Source of the DNA: Ustulina deusta | Lineage: Eukaryota > Ascomycota > Sordariomycetes > Xylariales > Xylariaceae | NCBI GenBank assembly: GCA_023159155.1 | Contig: JAJNNX010000028.1 | Span: 62,001 to 126,000, forward strand | Length of the DNA: 64,000 nucleotides | Direction of reading: 5' to 3' | Shown: positions 1-11,675 of the stretch, piece by piece | Layout of the letters: every line of letters begins with the position of its first letter | Numbering within the stretch: position 1 is the first letter of the stretch | Notes under the pieces: model-generated | Seen by the model: only the letters and a program-made list of their open reading frames with translations | Told to the model about the DNA's origin: nothing | Databases searched by the model: none | Translations under genes and position numbers: made by a program

Positions 1-477
1 CAATACAAACACCATTGTCTATATCGCCCTCCTCGTGCACCCTACCCTTATTATTATTATTATTTTCTTATCCGCCCGTGCGGTCTGTCGCTCTCTTGAC
101 CTCCAAACAAACAGATTGTCCAACCCGGCCGCCCGCGGACCTCTAATATACGCCCGTCTGTCTCTACGTCTGCACACTGTTTCTCTCGGCTCGCATTTGC
201 CGATTCCCGCGCCCTGCGTGTCCATAGTGCGCCTTGTGCGACGCCGTCCCTCAACACGAAACGCCCACTGGCGGTCTCATAAACCCGTTGTCGCAATCTT
301 CGGCTCAGCTCAGCTCGAGACGGACACCATCTGTGTTGCCTGCCAGACTCCGAGCCGGTGCACTACCTCGCTGTCGAACAAACCGGGCCTTGTCTTTCCC
401 CTCTGCAAAAACAAACCCTCCGTCTCTCTCAAGGCATGATACCACGACACGAAACCAACTGCGAATAGTACGACAAG
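1..477. promoter_or_regulatory. Upstream region of the acyltransferase gene
   Basis: No gene is recognised here. The stretch has normal composition with pyrimidine-rich patches (CTCTC and TCTCT runs, for example around 400-430), a common feature just upstream of fungal transcription and translation starts. The context before the ATG (ACAAG then ATGGCG) is favourable. The reading frames that cross the region on both strands have no recognisable domain. The promoter role is inferred from position only. Confidence 0.35.
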
Positions 478-2227
478 ATGGCGATCGGCAAGGAGGGGAA
501 CGTCAAATGGGTTGATGTAAGTGGATATTGTCTCAGCCGTCTGTCTCTTCAACCGCGCTCTGGAACGGGATGGAATGGAAGCATGGCGACAACGAGTCGG
601 TTCTTAATTAGCTTGGGCAACCACCTCGTACTTGCTTAGCGTTCCTCGCCCCGGCGGCCACTCCGCTCGTTGCATCTGGCTATGATAGTCGTCGGGCTGC
701 AATGTTCTTGTCGAGTCTGGATAGCCGTGAAGCATCCTCGGTGTCTGTCGAGCCGAAGTGGGTTCTGGGCGGCGAAGCCTCCATCGTCATTGTTTTGCCA
801 CCTACGAATTGCCGGTGCCAGCCCGATCATCAGCCGGCCAAGTCAATTGCTCGTTCGATGTTCTCGATAGCTAACCACCTCGATTTCCACAGGGCCTGAG
901 AGGTCTCGCCTCATCACTTGTCGTCTTAACGCACATCGCGCGAGCTTTCGATGGCGATCTTTTCCTTCCTGCCTCATCTGCCGAGGCCGCTCCGCGTGTG
1001 CTGCAGCTGCCTTTTCTCCGAATCCTCGTCCAAGGCCGTATCGGTGTGACCATCTTCTCTTTCGTCACGGGCTATGTATGCGCCCTGAAGCCTATCAAGC
1101 TCTACCGACAAAACAACCAAGATTCCGCCTTCAACGCTGTGGCCAAATCCGCCCTCAGCCGTGTTCCTCGATTGATTATCCCGTGCTCGCTCGCCACCGT
1201 CATTATCTGGGTCATGGCGCAGCTGGGCATGTTCCTTGTGGGCAAGTCGAGTGATTGCTGGTGGTGCGGTAAGACCGCTCCGGACCGCATGCACAACATC
1301 TTCTCCTCCATCAACCACCTGATCTTCAATATCATCAATACCTGGACCCACGGCGCCAATGCATATGACGGGAACCAGTGGACTCTGCTGCCACTCTTGA
1401 AGGGAAGTATGCAGGTCTATACCTTCATTGTCGCAACAGCCTACTTGCAGCCGCGCTATCGAATGATTGCCAGCCTGATTGTCTACTTCTACTTCTACAT
1501 CGGCGGCGATGGTAAGTTATCCCCATGCAGGAATCCTTCCAGGGCTGAGCCACAGCAACAAAGCATTCGCTAACCTCATTCAGCTGCTTTTGGTATGCAA
1601 TTTTTCTGGGGGGTTTTCATGTGTGATGTACAGAATCATCCTTCAGCAAACGAATTCCTCGTCAGGCGGCCGAGAATTTCGCGCGTTCTGGCTATCATCT
1701 TCTTAACCCTCGGTCTCTACGTTGCCTCATACCCCGAAGGACATCCTGAATGGTCCACCTGGTCTCGATGGCAGTACAATGTCTTGGTTCACATCGTCCC
1801 AAAAGGTGGTGAGATCCCCCGGTACGGCTCGGGTATCGGCTTGCAATTGATCACGCTTGGATTGCATTTCATGCCTGCTATCCGAGAATTCTTGTCATCC
1901 AAGTACCTCTTGTGGCTTGGAAAGCAGTCTTTTGCGGTTTACCTGCTCCACGGCCCCCTCCTTCGTAGCGTTCTTTGCTGGATGGTATACGGAATCTACG
2001 TGCCCCCCGATATCACCAACGAGAGCGGCGAGGTCTTGCACGGCAAGCTCATGTTCCCTGGTTACACAAGGCTACTTATCTCGTTACCATTCTGGATCCC
2101 GCTCAACTATGGTGCAGCCATGCTCTGGACCGGCTATGTGGACCCTTGGTGTGCAAATCTCACTCAAAGGATCGTCAGTTATATCAAGCTTCCACAGGAT
2201 GAGAAGGGCGTGCTTCTACCGCAATAG
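478..2227 (+). CDS. Acyltransferase 3 family membrane protein
   Basis: Predicted integral-membrane O-acyltransferase of the acyltransferase 3 family, which moves acyl groups onto sugars, lipids or small metabolites; the substrate cannot be told. Three exons join in frame: 478-516, 893-1511 and 1584-2227, giving about 433 aa. The first exon encodes only MAIGKEGNVKWVD, and splicing to GLRGLASSLVVLTHIARAF rebuilds the family's N-terminal motif, including the usual catalytic-type His. Next come QGRIGVTIFSFVTGYVCALK and then several hydrophobic helices, with YLLHGPLLRS near the C-terminus. Donors are GTAAGT at both introns and acceptors are CAG. Intron 1 (376 bp) is long for a fungus and holds no recognised sequence. 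The gene looks intact. Role in secondary-metabolite acylation is possible but unsupported by neighbours. Confidence 0.9.
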
Positions 2228-5167
2228 GAGCAAAGCACAAGGCGAAGTCACGGCGAAGTTGCTGATGAGCTATTCGCTCCATTTCAATCCGTGAACTACG
2301 CTCAATAATGACGCATAAATCCCTCCCATCTGTTTCTTCCTCCGATTCAAGTTACATGATATGTACGGTGTCGCAGCGTTGAGACATGAGAGGTTTGTAC
2401 AAAAGCCAGGTCGTTTGACGCCAAGAGCAAACATGTCGGTCATTCGATTCCTGTCGACAACAGTTCCTTGGACTTTACGAAGCGGGCGTTTTCTGGGTTG
2501 GAATACATAACGACCTGATTCAGGGGTAATTGCATTGTGGAAGGCAGCATTTGCACATGTACGGCCTGATAAAACATTTGTCCACCGGACTGGCTTTGAT
2601 ACCCGGAGGTTGGACTAATACAGTGATGATTGCATGGAGATTAAGGACGGGGAGCGTAGACACCCGACCCCTATTGTTATCTAAGTACCCACAGAACGCG
2701 ACGAGGTGGATCCACCGAGGGAAAGCAGTAGATGATAGAAGAAAGCGATAGTGCACCTGACGCATTCATAGAAGTGCGATGGTCACATAATGTACAAAAT
2801 TCATTCTCGTGATGTGCTGGATTTTTTCTCTTCTGTTATGCACATTAAGCATCCCGAATGACGCGCATTCCGGTTAGGTAATCGAACCATTATCGACGCA
2901 TTCAAAGTTCGATTCGATGAAACTGTCTAGATGTGTGTGGGATGCGATAGTGGACGAACGATTTGAAGGACTGCGGGTGGCGTTTATAGTAGAATGAGGC
3001 TCAAGAGATATAACATACCGGTATATATTTAACCCCGTAGGATTTGCGCTTATTGACGCTCTTTACGTATTACCATGTAGAGCGAGATCACGTTGACTGG
3101 GCTCGTGCAGTCTGGGCAAGTCAATATAGGCTTTGAGGTGTTCGAATCGCTTTATATTTCCTCATATTGTCATTAATTAATTGCATAGGTAGGTAGAGCG
3201 ATCCTAAATACTGCACAGGGTCGTCGTAATACGATGATCGCGAGAAGGGCTTCCCTAGTACTGTAACAAGGTGCTCAAGCCCTGCGATTTTCATCTGATG
3301 TTAATAGCTTTGCGACCGCTCCACAGCTACCCTGACTGAAATTGTTCGGACGGTGGATATAAATAAGTCGTGCGCATGGCTTCGCCCTGGGAGGTAGTGT
3401 TCTCTGGGGACCCGGGGGCCGCACACACCCACGTGCAAAGTGGTAGCATTTCGTATTACACGATTCGCGCGTTCCGGCCCTCCATCCGGTTTGAGTCTAC
3501 TCTTGACGTCGGGACGCCTTGAGATCCGTAGGGTGAGGACAAGAGATATGACTATATCTGAAACCCTCTAGCCGCGATCCAACCGGCACAGGGACCTCCG
3601 GGACCCATCCTCATCGCCGCTCAAACAACGGACAAACAAGCACAAATACTTATGATAAATATATATATATATATAGTAAGAGCTCCGACACGTACGCATT
3701 ATCCACTTTTACCACCCACTCATACCGGTACTACTACGTAACCTCGTATCTTAGGGGTGGATATCCACATCCTACCTAGTCATCCTAACCCATCGCCCCG
3801 AAATCCTCTTGGAGATGCCACCTCAACCAGCCAATGCCGACCTTTCCTGCCGAACATTGGTCATATGGTATACCTACGCGATGAAGACGTGGGGGGATGA
3901 CTCGCGGTCTAAGCAGAAGTTATTGGTACAACCCCAGCCATCCTGCCCCCTATCAGAGTCACGGCCGAGGTTCTGCCCTACCGGCTTTCGGTTCCTACCG
4001 CATATGCGAAATCCGAGGCCGGGGCCGGAACGGCGAACTACACTAGAGGTAAGCTTGTTCGTTTCTAGAAGAAATAGACGGGACAGGCCGGTTGCTTGCC
4101 GATGATGTGTGCGGACGCTATGTTTGAGGGCTCTAGGTTTATTTATGTCTTTACACCTACTTGCTTCCGAAAAGCAACGAGGGTCCATTGTAAAGGCTGT
4201 CGCAGTGGAAAGGCAGCAGTGAACTTGGCAACCCCCTCAACCGTGTGTCGTAATATCGTAATGTTGTCTACAGACGCCCTTAGGTGAAGACCGGGCGCAA
4301 TACCACTGTCTTTACTTATCTACATAGCCCGAAAGCGCTTCTGTTAGGCGGCTCGACCGCGTCCCGCCACGCCATAGGATAACGGTCGCAATAGCGTGCG
4401 TGTAGTTCCACGTGCTGCTCAGATGCGATAGCCTGTCGCGGTGGTGGTGCTCTGGAGTGCGAGGTAGAGGTTGGCTTAACAGAGATGGAGATTAATAATA
4501 ATGTGAGCTTAATGCCGCCAATGAATGGAGAGAGATGTGCACTTCATCTAGATAGCACTATAGTGCTGGATGAGGGCCCGATGAGCACCAGCCCCTCGAG
4601 AATTATTTCTTAAAGCCAAGCGCCTTCTTATGACAGTCGTATTGCCGAGCCTATTTGACGACTGCGGCGAACTCACCAGGCACTGATTTCATTGGTACGG
4701 CTTATTTCGTACATACAACGTCGACGTACATCCCGGTGCGTTGCCCTTTTAACCATCGCTATTCTGGATACTTCCCTCTACACCTGGAAAGTAAATAGAT
4801 TAGATATCCACAGGTTAATGTTGCCGGCAATTCATTAGTGGCCACACTGTTAGGTCGGGCGGAATGCGAGGAGTCAAAGGCAGGTCGGCTGGCTGCGATT
4901 CGGGAGGGGTGGCCAATAGGCGATAGTCCAGACCTCCAACCCTACGACGATGGATATGATGCTCTGCTTTAGTATTCATGATCCGAGATTGCTGCAAATG
5001 AGATATAGGGGAGGGTAAAGCCGGGACAGATAGGATCCCCCAATCTGCCATAACCCCTCTCTTGTCGACACTCTCCTTTTTGATCTGTTCGTCGTGATAC
5101 TAGCTGTCGCTGTTGTCCTGGATGAATAAAGGAGAAAATTAGAAGGATCGAGAGCGTTAATACCAAG
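2228..5167. other. Intergenic region without recognised gene
   Basis: About 2.9 kb of normal composition between the acyltransferase and DUF1996 genes. The open frames, such as those near 2520-2765, 3809-4188 and 4815-5051, show no domain, no consistent codon bias and overlap each other on opposite strands. An (AT)n microsatellite lies near 3659-3675. No tRNA-like fold or repeat pair was noticed. Confidence 0.5.
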
Positions 5168-6796
5168 ATGCATTGGAAATCGATGACTGCGCTCGCCTTG
5201 GCGGCGCGGACAGATGCCCTCCTCCGATTCTCGTGCACTCAGCTTACAATCGACAGAGTTGATCCCCGTGAGTAACATCCAAAGGCCATTTCTTCATCTT
5301 GTCTTACTATGCTCTGTGGTATCATGTTGCCTTGGTTGGCCGCCTTGATGCGTTCTGTAGAGTCTTAGGGGCAACCGCTAACCGAATCTCCAGTGGTCAA
5401 TCCGGGTCTTATGCCCAGCCCTCATCTCCATCAAATTATCGGTGGCGTGGGTTTGATAGGATCTCTGAATGAAGTCAGTACGCTGATGTTAGGCAGAACT
5501 CATTTAATGTGACAATGGACCCAGCCAAGGACATGCCCGCCGAGTCGGACTGTACGACCTGCCAGTTCTTAGAAGACTCGTCCAACTACTGGACGGCGGT
5601 TCTCTTCTTCCGAGCCAGAAACGGCACATACAAGCGCGTGCCGATCGTTCCGAACGTTGGGTTCGAGGGAGCCCAGGGCGGCATGACCGTCTACTACATG
5701 CAAAATGGCCTTGCCGACTACCAGCAGACGTCCAAGGTCACCGCGTTCAAGCCCGGGTTCCGAATGATCATCGGCGACCCGGTGACCCATACCGCAGCCG
5801 ACTCCAACCGGTTCAGACAGGTCACCTTTACCTGCCTGCAAGACCCTGGGACTCGCTTCCCCGAAACCAAAAACTTTCCGAACAAACCTTGTCCAGGTAA
5901 TTCCCGAACCCGCGAGGTCCGCTGTGATCCCGCTTATGTTAACAATCATAACCGCAGCTGGTATCATGGCTAACATTCGGTTCCCAACGTAAGCCGTCAT
6001 CGGGAGACGGGCGGTCGAGGAGCTGGCTGACAGAGAATTAGATGCTGGGATGGCAAGAACCTCGATACTCTGAACCATATGGACCATAGTACGCATTCCT
6101 GGATCTCTTGTTTTTTCTTTCGCGTGTTGGCAAAATCCTCGCCCTTCCTTTTTCTCCCGCGGCCCCCCCAAGAATGGGTCGAATCTCTAGCATAAGCGGC
6201 CATTTCTAACACCCGAGTCTGAATAGTGACCTACCCGGCCAACGGCACTTTCGACTCGAGGGGACCCTGCCCGGCGTCCCATCCGGTCCCTGTGCCGCAG
6301 CTGATGTACGAGACGGTCTGGGACACGCGCCAGTTCAACAATCCCGAGGACTGGCCCGAGGACGGTTCGCAGCCATTCGTATGGAGTTTCGGCGACCAGT
6401 GAGTATCGACCACAGCCTGCTATAAAAAAAAAGGCGACTTTCTCGACGCGCTCGCTGACCATCTTCCCTCTTGGTGCAGAACAGGCTACGGCAGCCATGG
6501 AGACTACCTCTTCGGATGGAAAGGTGATGCGCTGCAGAAAACGATGGACACGCCTTGCTATGTCAACTGCCCGACGCTCACGACGCAGCCCGTGGCGGAC
6601 CAGAACAAGTGCAAAGTCGCGCAGTCTTTCGAGGAGGACATCGATAGCTGTAAGTGCTCACTTTTGGCGCCTCCCTCGGCGTCGTACTCGTATTCGTTCA
6701 ATGCTGATAACTTGTCCCCTTTCTTTGTCGTGTACAGGGCTCCCACAGCTTCCCGGCAATCCCGCTGTGTCGCGGCGATGGGCAGAGAATCACTGA
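5168..6796 (+). CDS. Secreted DUF1996 domain protein
   Basis: Predicted secreted or cell-wall protein of the fungal DUF1996 family, whose function is unknown. Eight exons join in frame: 5168-5267, 5394-5446, 5497-5896, 5958-5988, 6042-6088, 6227-6398, 6480-6649 and 6738-6796, giving about 343 aa, close to the family size. The N-terminus (MHWKSMTALALAARTDALL) resembles a signal peptide, although an Arg in the hydrophobic core is unusual. Family landmarks follow in order: RFSCTQLTIDRVDP, VNPGLMPSPHLHQIIGG, NYWTAVLFFRARNGTYKRVP, GGMTVYYMQNG, FKPGFRMIIGD, AGIMANIRFPTCWDGKNLD, WSFGDQTGYGSHGDYLFGWK and a Cys-containing tail ending RRWAENH. All donors are GT and all acceptors AG. The exon phases close exactly, so the model is solid. 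No C-terminal WSC domain or GPI-like tail is seen. Confidence 0.92.
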
Positions 6797-7391
6797 TAGG
6801 TACTTGTAGTCTGGGATGGGAGAGTGCTGAAAACCCCCCCCCAGGGTTTTTAAATGGACATTTTACTGGCTTTTCATCCCCCTGCTGCGCCAATGTGTAC
6901 TGTGTTGCTCAGAAGACCCTTGCAGACGGTAATTGTTACCATGTTTGCAAAAAAGCCGCCCCCCTCCGGGTTCGCCGGAATTTTAATCTGTAGTAATCCG
7001 TAACTTCAAGACCCGTTGTGATGGGATACCGTGGACTGTAATGTCTTTCTTTCAGCTCACCGACTGACACGACATCCCGTACAGGTAGGTAAGTAGTGAA
7101 GACGGTGATGAGATTCTAGCGCCAACTCTCGTAAGCCCGATCTACTATTATTACCCCTCATCTACAACATCAATATCCCACCCCCGACACACCAGTACCG
7201 AACAGTTGCCACCTAGTACTGGTTCCCGCCAATCATGGTGGTTTGATTACCGACTTTCACCGGAATCGGATCCTTTATTAGACAGTGACAGCCACATTTC
7301 TTAAGACCAGTGGAACAGCCAATAACAATTTTCTTTGTTTTTTTTTTTTTTTTTTTTCAAGACACTGGCTGCTGCAACCCTATTCCACAAG
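6797..7391. promoter_or_regulatory. DUF1996 3' flank and P450 upstream region
   Basis: No gene is seen. The stretch holds an 8-base C run near 6835, several C-rich patches, and an uninterrupted T tract (about 19) at 7339-7358, about 35 bases before the P450 ATG. A T tract so close to the start may be part of the 5' leader or promoter. This is inference only. Confidence 0.4.
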
Positions 7392-9510
7392 ATGGGTCTT
7401 GGTGCGCCGAATTCAATGCTTATCCGCGCTGTCGGGGCTGTCATTGTGCTCTGTAAGCAATTCACGTTTCTCCAGCTCTACTGGGTTTAGTCACCCTCAG
7501 TTATTTTCAAGGACATAGGGACTTTCTCTATACTAAGAGCGAGAATCATGGATTCAAGAGTTGCATTTACCAGCATCACTCTCGAAGATCTCACTTAGAA
7601 TATAAATTACTAACCCCCGGTGTCAAATGCAGTGGCAGCCCGGTTTCTGTATCGAGGTTATGTGCAACGGTCGCGAGTGAAGGCACTGAAAGCGCAGGGG
7701 ATTGTGAGTGAACGCCCACGACGGCGTGAGGGGGCTTCAGGACTGACCATCTTCACAGCACATCTTGCCTCACTCATGGCTGCTCGGCCACTTGCGAGTT
7801 CTCGGGGACTGGAGAGCTGACAACCCCCCAGACGCCAACTTCTACTCATTTCACGTGTGGCTTATCAAGAACTGCAAGAGGTATTTCCCGGATCTCGACT
7901 TTCCGCCACCCGTGGTATACTTGGATATCTGGCCCGTCGAGACCCCTCTTGCAATTGTGTACGACCCCGTCGCCTCGTCTCAATTCACACAAACGCCGAG
8001 TCTGCCGAAACTGCCTCTGGCAACGGACTTCCTCGTACCGCTTACGTCGGGGCTCGATATCGTGTCCAATGAGGGAACCGAATGGAAGACCTGGCGGTCC
8101 AGATTCAACCCTGGATTCAGCCAGCGGAACTTGATAGCAATGCTCCCCGCGCTCGTCGAAGAAGTCTCTATCTTTGCCTCACAGCTTGAAGGCTTAGCTG
8201 GGGGCGAAGGAAAATGGGGATCTGTGTTCCGGCTCGACGAGAAGACAATAAATCTCACCTTTGATATAATCGTTAGAGCTGCGCTGTGAGTTTTCAGGCC
8301 AGGCCCTGTAGTACCCAGGCCACTCGCGAGAGACCCTGTCTGACGAGTTACAGTGGTATGCGCCTCAATGAGCAACAACGATCTGACTCTAGCCCGCTTA
8401 AATTCGCCCTCTTAGACCAGATTCGAATAATGAACATGGGTGCGAATGCTGCCCGAGCTCTGCCCATCGGCCGCATGCCCTGGCATAATGCGGCTGCGCG
8501 GCGGAATAACAAAACCATAAGGGACCTTGTAATGCCTCATATACAAAAGAAGCTTCAGGAAGACTCGAACGACTCTCAAGTCAAGACGATCGTAGATCTA
8601 GCCATCAAGTATATCGACAAAGACGACCCGAACGCCTCGAGAGAAAAGCCCAATGCGGCATTCGTCGACCGACTGGTTGCCAACCTGAAGGCATTCCTTT
8701 TTGCCGGACACGACACCACAGCGGCGACGATTTGCTGGATGCTCAAGCTACTGCAGGACAACCCCGAGTGCTTCGCTAAGCTCCGCGCAGAGCACGACGC
8801 CGTGCTGGGGCCGGATCCGAGCCAGGCAGCCGACGCGCTGACGCGATCCCCCCACCTCTTATACGCGCTTCCGTACACATTAGCTGTCATCAAGGAAACG
8901 TTGCGGCTCCATCCTCTCGCGGCGACGTTGCGCCAAGCGCCCCCGGGCTTCAGCTTGACGGCGCCGGGTTCATCGATTCGCTATCCAATGGACGGCTGGG
9001 GCATATGGATGTCGACGCCAGGAGTCGCACGGCACCCCGACTACTGGGTGAGACCGGACGAGTTCCTCCCCGAGCGATGGACGGTCCCCGAGGGCGACCC
9101 GCTGCACCCGGTGAACAACAACGCGTGGGCGCCATTCTCCATCGGCCCGAGGAACTGCATCGGAATGGAGCTCGCGCTGATCGAGCTGCGGATCGTCTCC
9201 GTGCTCACCGCCCGACGGTTCGACATCGAGGAAGCCTGGGACAAGTGGGATGAGCAGCTGTGAGTCAAGATTTATTTATCCCTCTTCTCGGTCGTTGAAA
9301 GAAGAATCCCCTCCCCCCCTCCGCCCCCCATCGGTAATTTTTGGCCGACGGAACGCTAATTATTGATTACGCGTCTGCAGAAGTTCCAAGGCCACCCCCA
9401 ATGCCAAAATCGACGGACAGCGTCTGTACGCGGCGGGCGACGGCATCGTCCATCCTAAGGATGGCATGCCGGTGCACGTGAGACTGCGGAAGCACTCACC
9501 GGCTGCATGA
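7392..9510 (+). CDS. Cytochrome P450 monooxygenase
   Basis: Haem-thiolate monooxygenase, predicted to be anchored in the ER by the N-terminal helix (residues about 8-22, MLIRAVGAVIVL). Five exons join in frame: 7392-7452, 7633-7703, 7759-8285, 8354-9259 and 9381-9510, giving about 564 aa. Landmarks are the proline-hinge-like LPHSWLLGHL, the I-helix FAGHDTTAATICW (about 335-348), ExxR in KETLRLHP (about 400-407), PERW (about 459-462) and the haem loop FSIGPRNCIG with the thiolate Cys near residue 488. The C-terminal exon supplies the typical RLYAAGDGIVHPKDGMPV strand. By style it resembles the VerA/StcS-type (CYP59-like) fungal P450s, but that subfamily is a recollection, not a match. The substrate is unknown. 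No synthase gene adjoins it. Confidence 0.93.
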
Positions 9511-11142
9511 GTTAGTTGTGCGTGTGTTTAAATGCCTCATCAGCTGGGGGCAATGGTTCCTTTCCTTCCGGCCTTTGGTTTCCTTACTGGATCGCGCAAG
9601 CTGGCTACATAGACATTAGACATAGAATCGCTTCTCTCTCCGGTGCGAGCGGGATTAACGGGGCAACCAATGCGGTGAACTCCATGGGATGAATAGACAG
9701 AAATAAAGCCCCTGGTATTCGGTCGCTTTGTAAATGAACGGGATTTGGCTACGATGTCCTGGAAGAAGAAGGACTGCGAGCTCAGTTTCACACTGACATG
9801 GGACCGGCGACCACGCCCCCCCCCCCCCGGAATATCAGGGTGCGCGACTAGTGTATGTAAGTAGTGATGAAAATACAGCACGGCTGGCGTGCTCTCGTCC
9901 GTCGGAGCCCCCACGTGCCATCCTCCATCTCTACTAGAGGTCCGAGTTGGCATTCCCAGCGGACATACCTACCTGTATTTACAGGCAGACATTGGCCTTT
10001 TATTAATGCCATGCTGACCTTGTAATGAGCTTACACCTACATCGGGTACTTATGCGTGCCTCGTCAGCTAGCCACCTCGCCTAGCCTTCCGTCTCGGTAC
10101 TCGTATATACATGTATATATTGTACAATGGACTCCGCTGTATGGATCCAAACCCCACGCCCGCAAACGCACGCAAGCGCGGCGTGTCTGTCGCAAGCTGT
10201 ATTGCCTATGGGGTGGGTAATGTAGGTACTTAGTGTAGTAATGCGCAAGGACACATGTACCAATCTACCTAGCCGGCTGGATACAAGTAGGTAGGCCACG
10301 AGGTCTACGTATCTACCTATCAGGTAGCCCTTCCCACGATGCACACAGGCTACCGGGTTCATCGACTTTCCCGAAACCGAGGTTTCGAGTGAATAACGTG
10401 ACAGCTCAGCGATGCACAACAACGACAGCATCAACAAACAGGTCCCACTGCAGGCGACTCGACGCTGCACTAGCGAGTCGAGTCGGTCAGTCAGTAGTGT
10501 AAGCAGGTACGGTACAACTACCCACACGACTAGGACAAACCCGTGCCTCTCTCAGACGAGTTTGCTAGTCCTGCAGTGTATCTAGTAGTGTACACTAGGT
10601 ACACACTAGTTTCGCCCACTCGCCCACCCGGACGGCGTGCCGGCTCCTTTTTATTGGAGTTAGCTCGTCTCTTCCGCCCACTTGCCAAGCATCGTGACCG
10701 CGGGCGGACAGCGGCGTGGGAGCTGGTACGTACAGTATCTAGTAATAATTCATGATGGTGCAGATGGGATGGGGGTTGGCCCTCCTGCGTTAACTCCGTC
10801 GGACGTATGTACGCACACCATCTGCCTATGCGTATGTACACGGCCTCGCTGGTAATGAGCGGTGAGATGGAAAAGCTGCGTCGCGACTGGATCTTCTTTA
10901 TCCACTTTCTTGGTTCTTGGACACTTGCGTTTTGCAGATGATTGATTGTTGCTTCGATTTCTGGTTTCAACAGGGAATTATGGATAGTTAATCGGGGGGG
11001 GGGGGGGGGTTTTTCTTGGCTCGCCTGCTTGCACCTAAAAGAAATTATGGTGAGAAAAAATAATTACACCCTGGTGTTGAAGGTCAGCCATCCGCCACTA
11101 TGGATCTAATTTAAGGAGTTTTGGGGGTGGGGTCTTCTGGGT
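9511..11142. other. Intergenic region with long homopolymer runs
   Basis: No gene is recognised. The notable content is a 13-base C run (9816-9828), a 16-base G run (10994-11009), and repeated TAGGTA/TACCTA patches at about 9965-10330. The long minus-strand frame at 10081-10527 has no domain and looks accidental. Confidence 0.45.
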
Positions 11143-11675
11143 CTCGGCTATCGGGTCGGTTATTCGGAGACGAAGAATTGATATCGGGAGACGAACCTAA
11201 ACCTGTTTTGGTCATTGTCCCCATATGTCCCCATACCCCCCATATTTCCCATACAAAATGGATTAGTCTTGGACAGTATGTAGACACCAATAAAAATAAC
11301 GGTCAGGCTCTTAGCAACTATCTATTAGTACAACAAATTAGCCTAGAACTCTACCAAAATAGAAATATTTATAGTAGGTAAAATGCGCTATAATTATAGC
11401 AGTAATAGTAGGTGGTACGCTATAATTATAGCGGTATTAGTGGGTGGTGCCCTATAATTATAGCAGTATTAGTCTTTGGCGCACCTGTTATTTTTGGTCA
11501 ATTTACGGCTAATCCCCGGTTGGTGTTCCTACCTGCTCTACAGCTCGTTAAAATAGGTCTAGTTTGTATGGGTGTGGAGCAACATGCAGCATATGTGGGG
11601 GGGTTGCCGTGTTGGGTTTAGGTTCGTCTCCCGATATCAATTCTTCGTCTCTGAATAACCGACCCGCTCGGCTAT
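11143..11675. mobile_element. Mutator-like MITE with 9-bp target duplication
   Basis: Non-autonomous DNA transposon. Inverted termini of 52 bp lie at 11152-11203 and 11615-11666. Both begin CGGGTCGGTTATTC and read inward to ACCTAAACC, and they differ at one position (G versus A in TTATTCGGAG). Immediately outside, the 9-bp direct repeat CTCGGCTAT lies at 11143-11151 and 11667-11675. Termini over 50 bp with a 9-bp duplication fit Mutator-like elements in general. The 515-bp body has no transposase frame, so it would need a helper in trans. Weaker similarity extends the arms inward (CCCCATATG on the left against the complement of CATATGTGGGG on the right). A 32-bp tandem repeat sits in its middle. 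The near-identity of the arms suggests recent insertion. Confidence 0.87.
11387..11482. repeat. 32-bp tandem repeat with palindromic core
   Basis: Three head-to-tail units of exactly 32 bp start at 11387, 11419 and 11451. Each begins with the perfect 14-bp palindrome GCTATAATTATAGC (CCTATAATTATAGC in unit 3), followed by GTAaTAGTrGGTGGTrC. A degenerate partial unit (ATAGTAGGTAAAATGC) precedes the array. It sits inside the Mutator-like MITE. Confidence 0.85.

Noticed and set aside
478..9510. Biosynthetic gene cluster of acyltransferase, DUF1996 and P450
   Set aside because: No core synthase is in view and the DUF1996 protein is not a tailoring enzyme; co-location alone is not enough.
10081..10527. 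148-codon minus-strand frame
   Set aside because: No domain, no codon bias, and the text is composed of low-information sequence with TAGGTA-type repeats; judged accidental.
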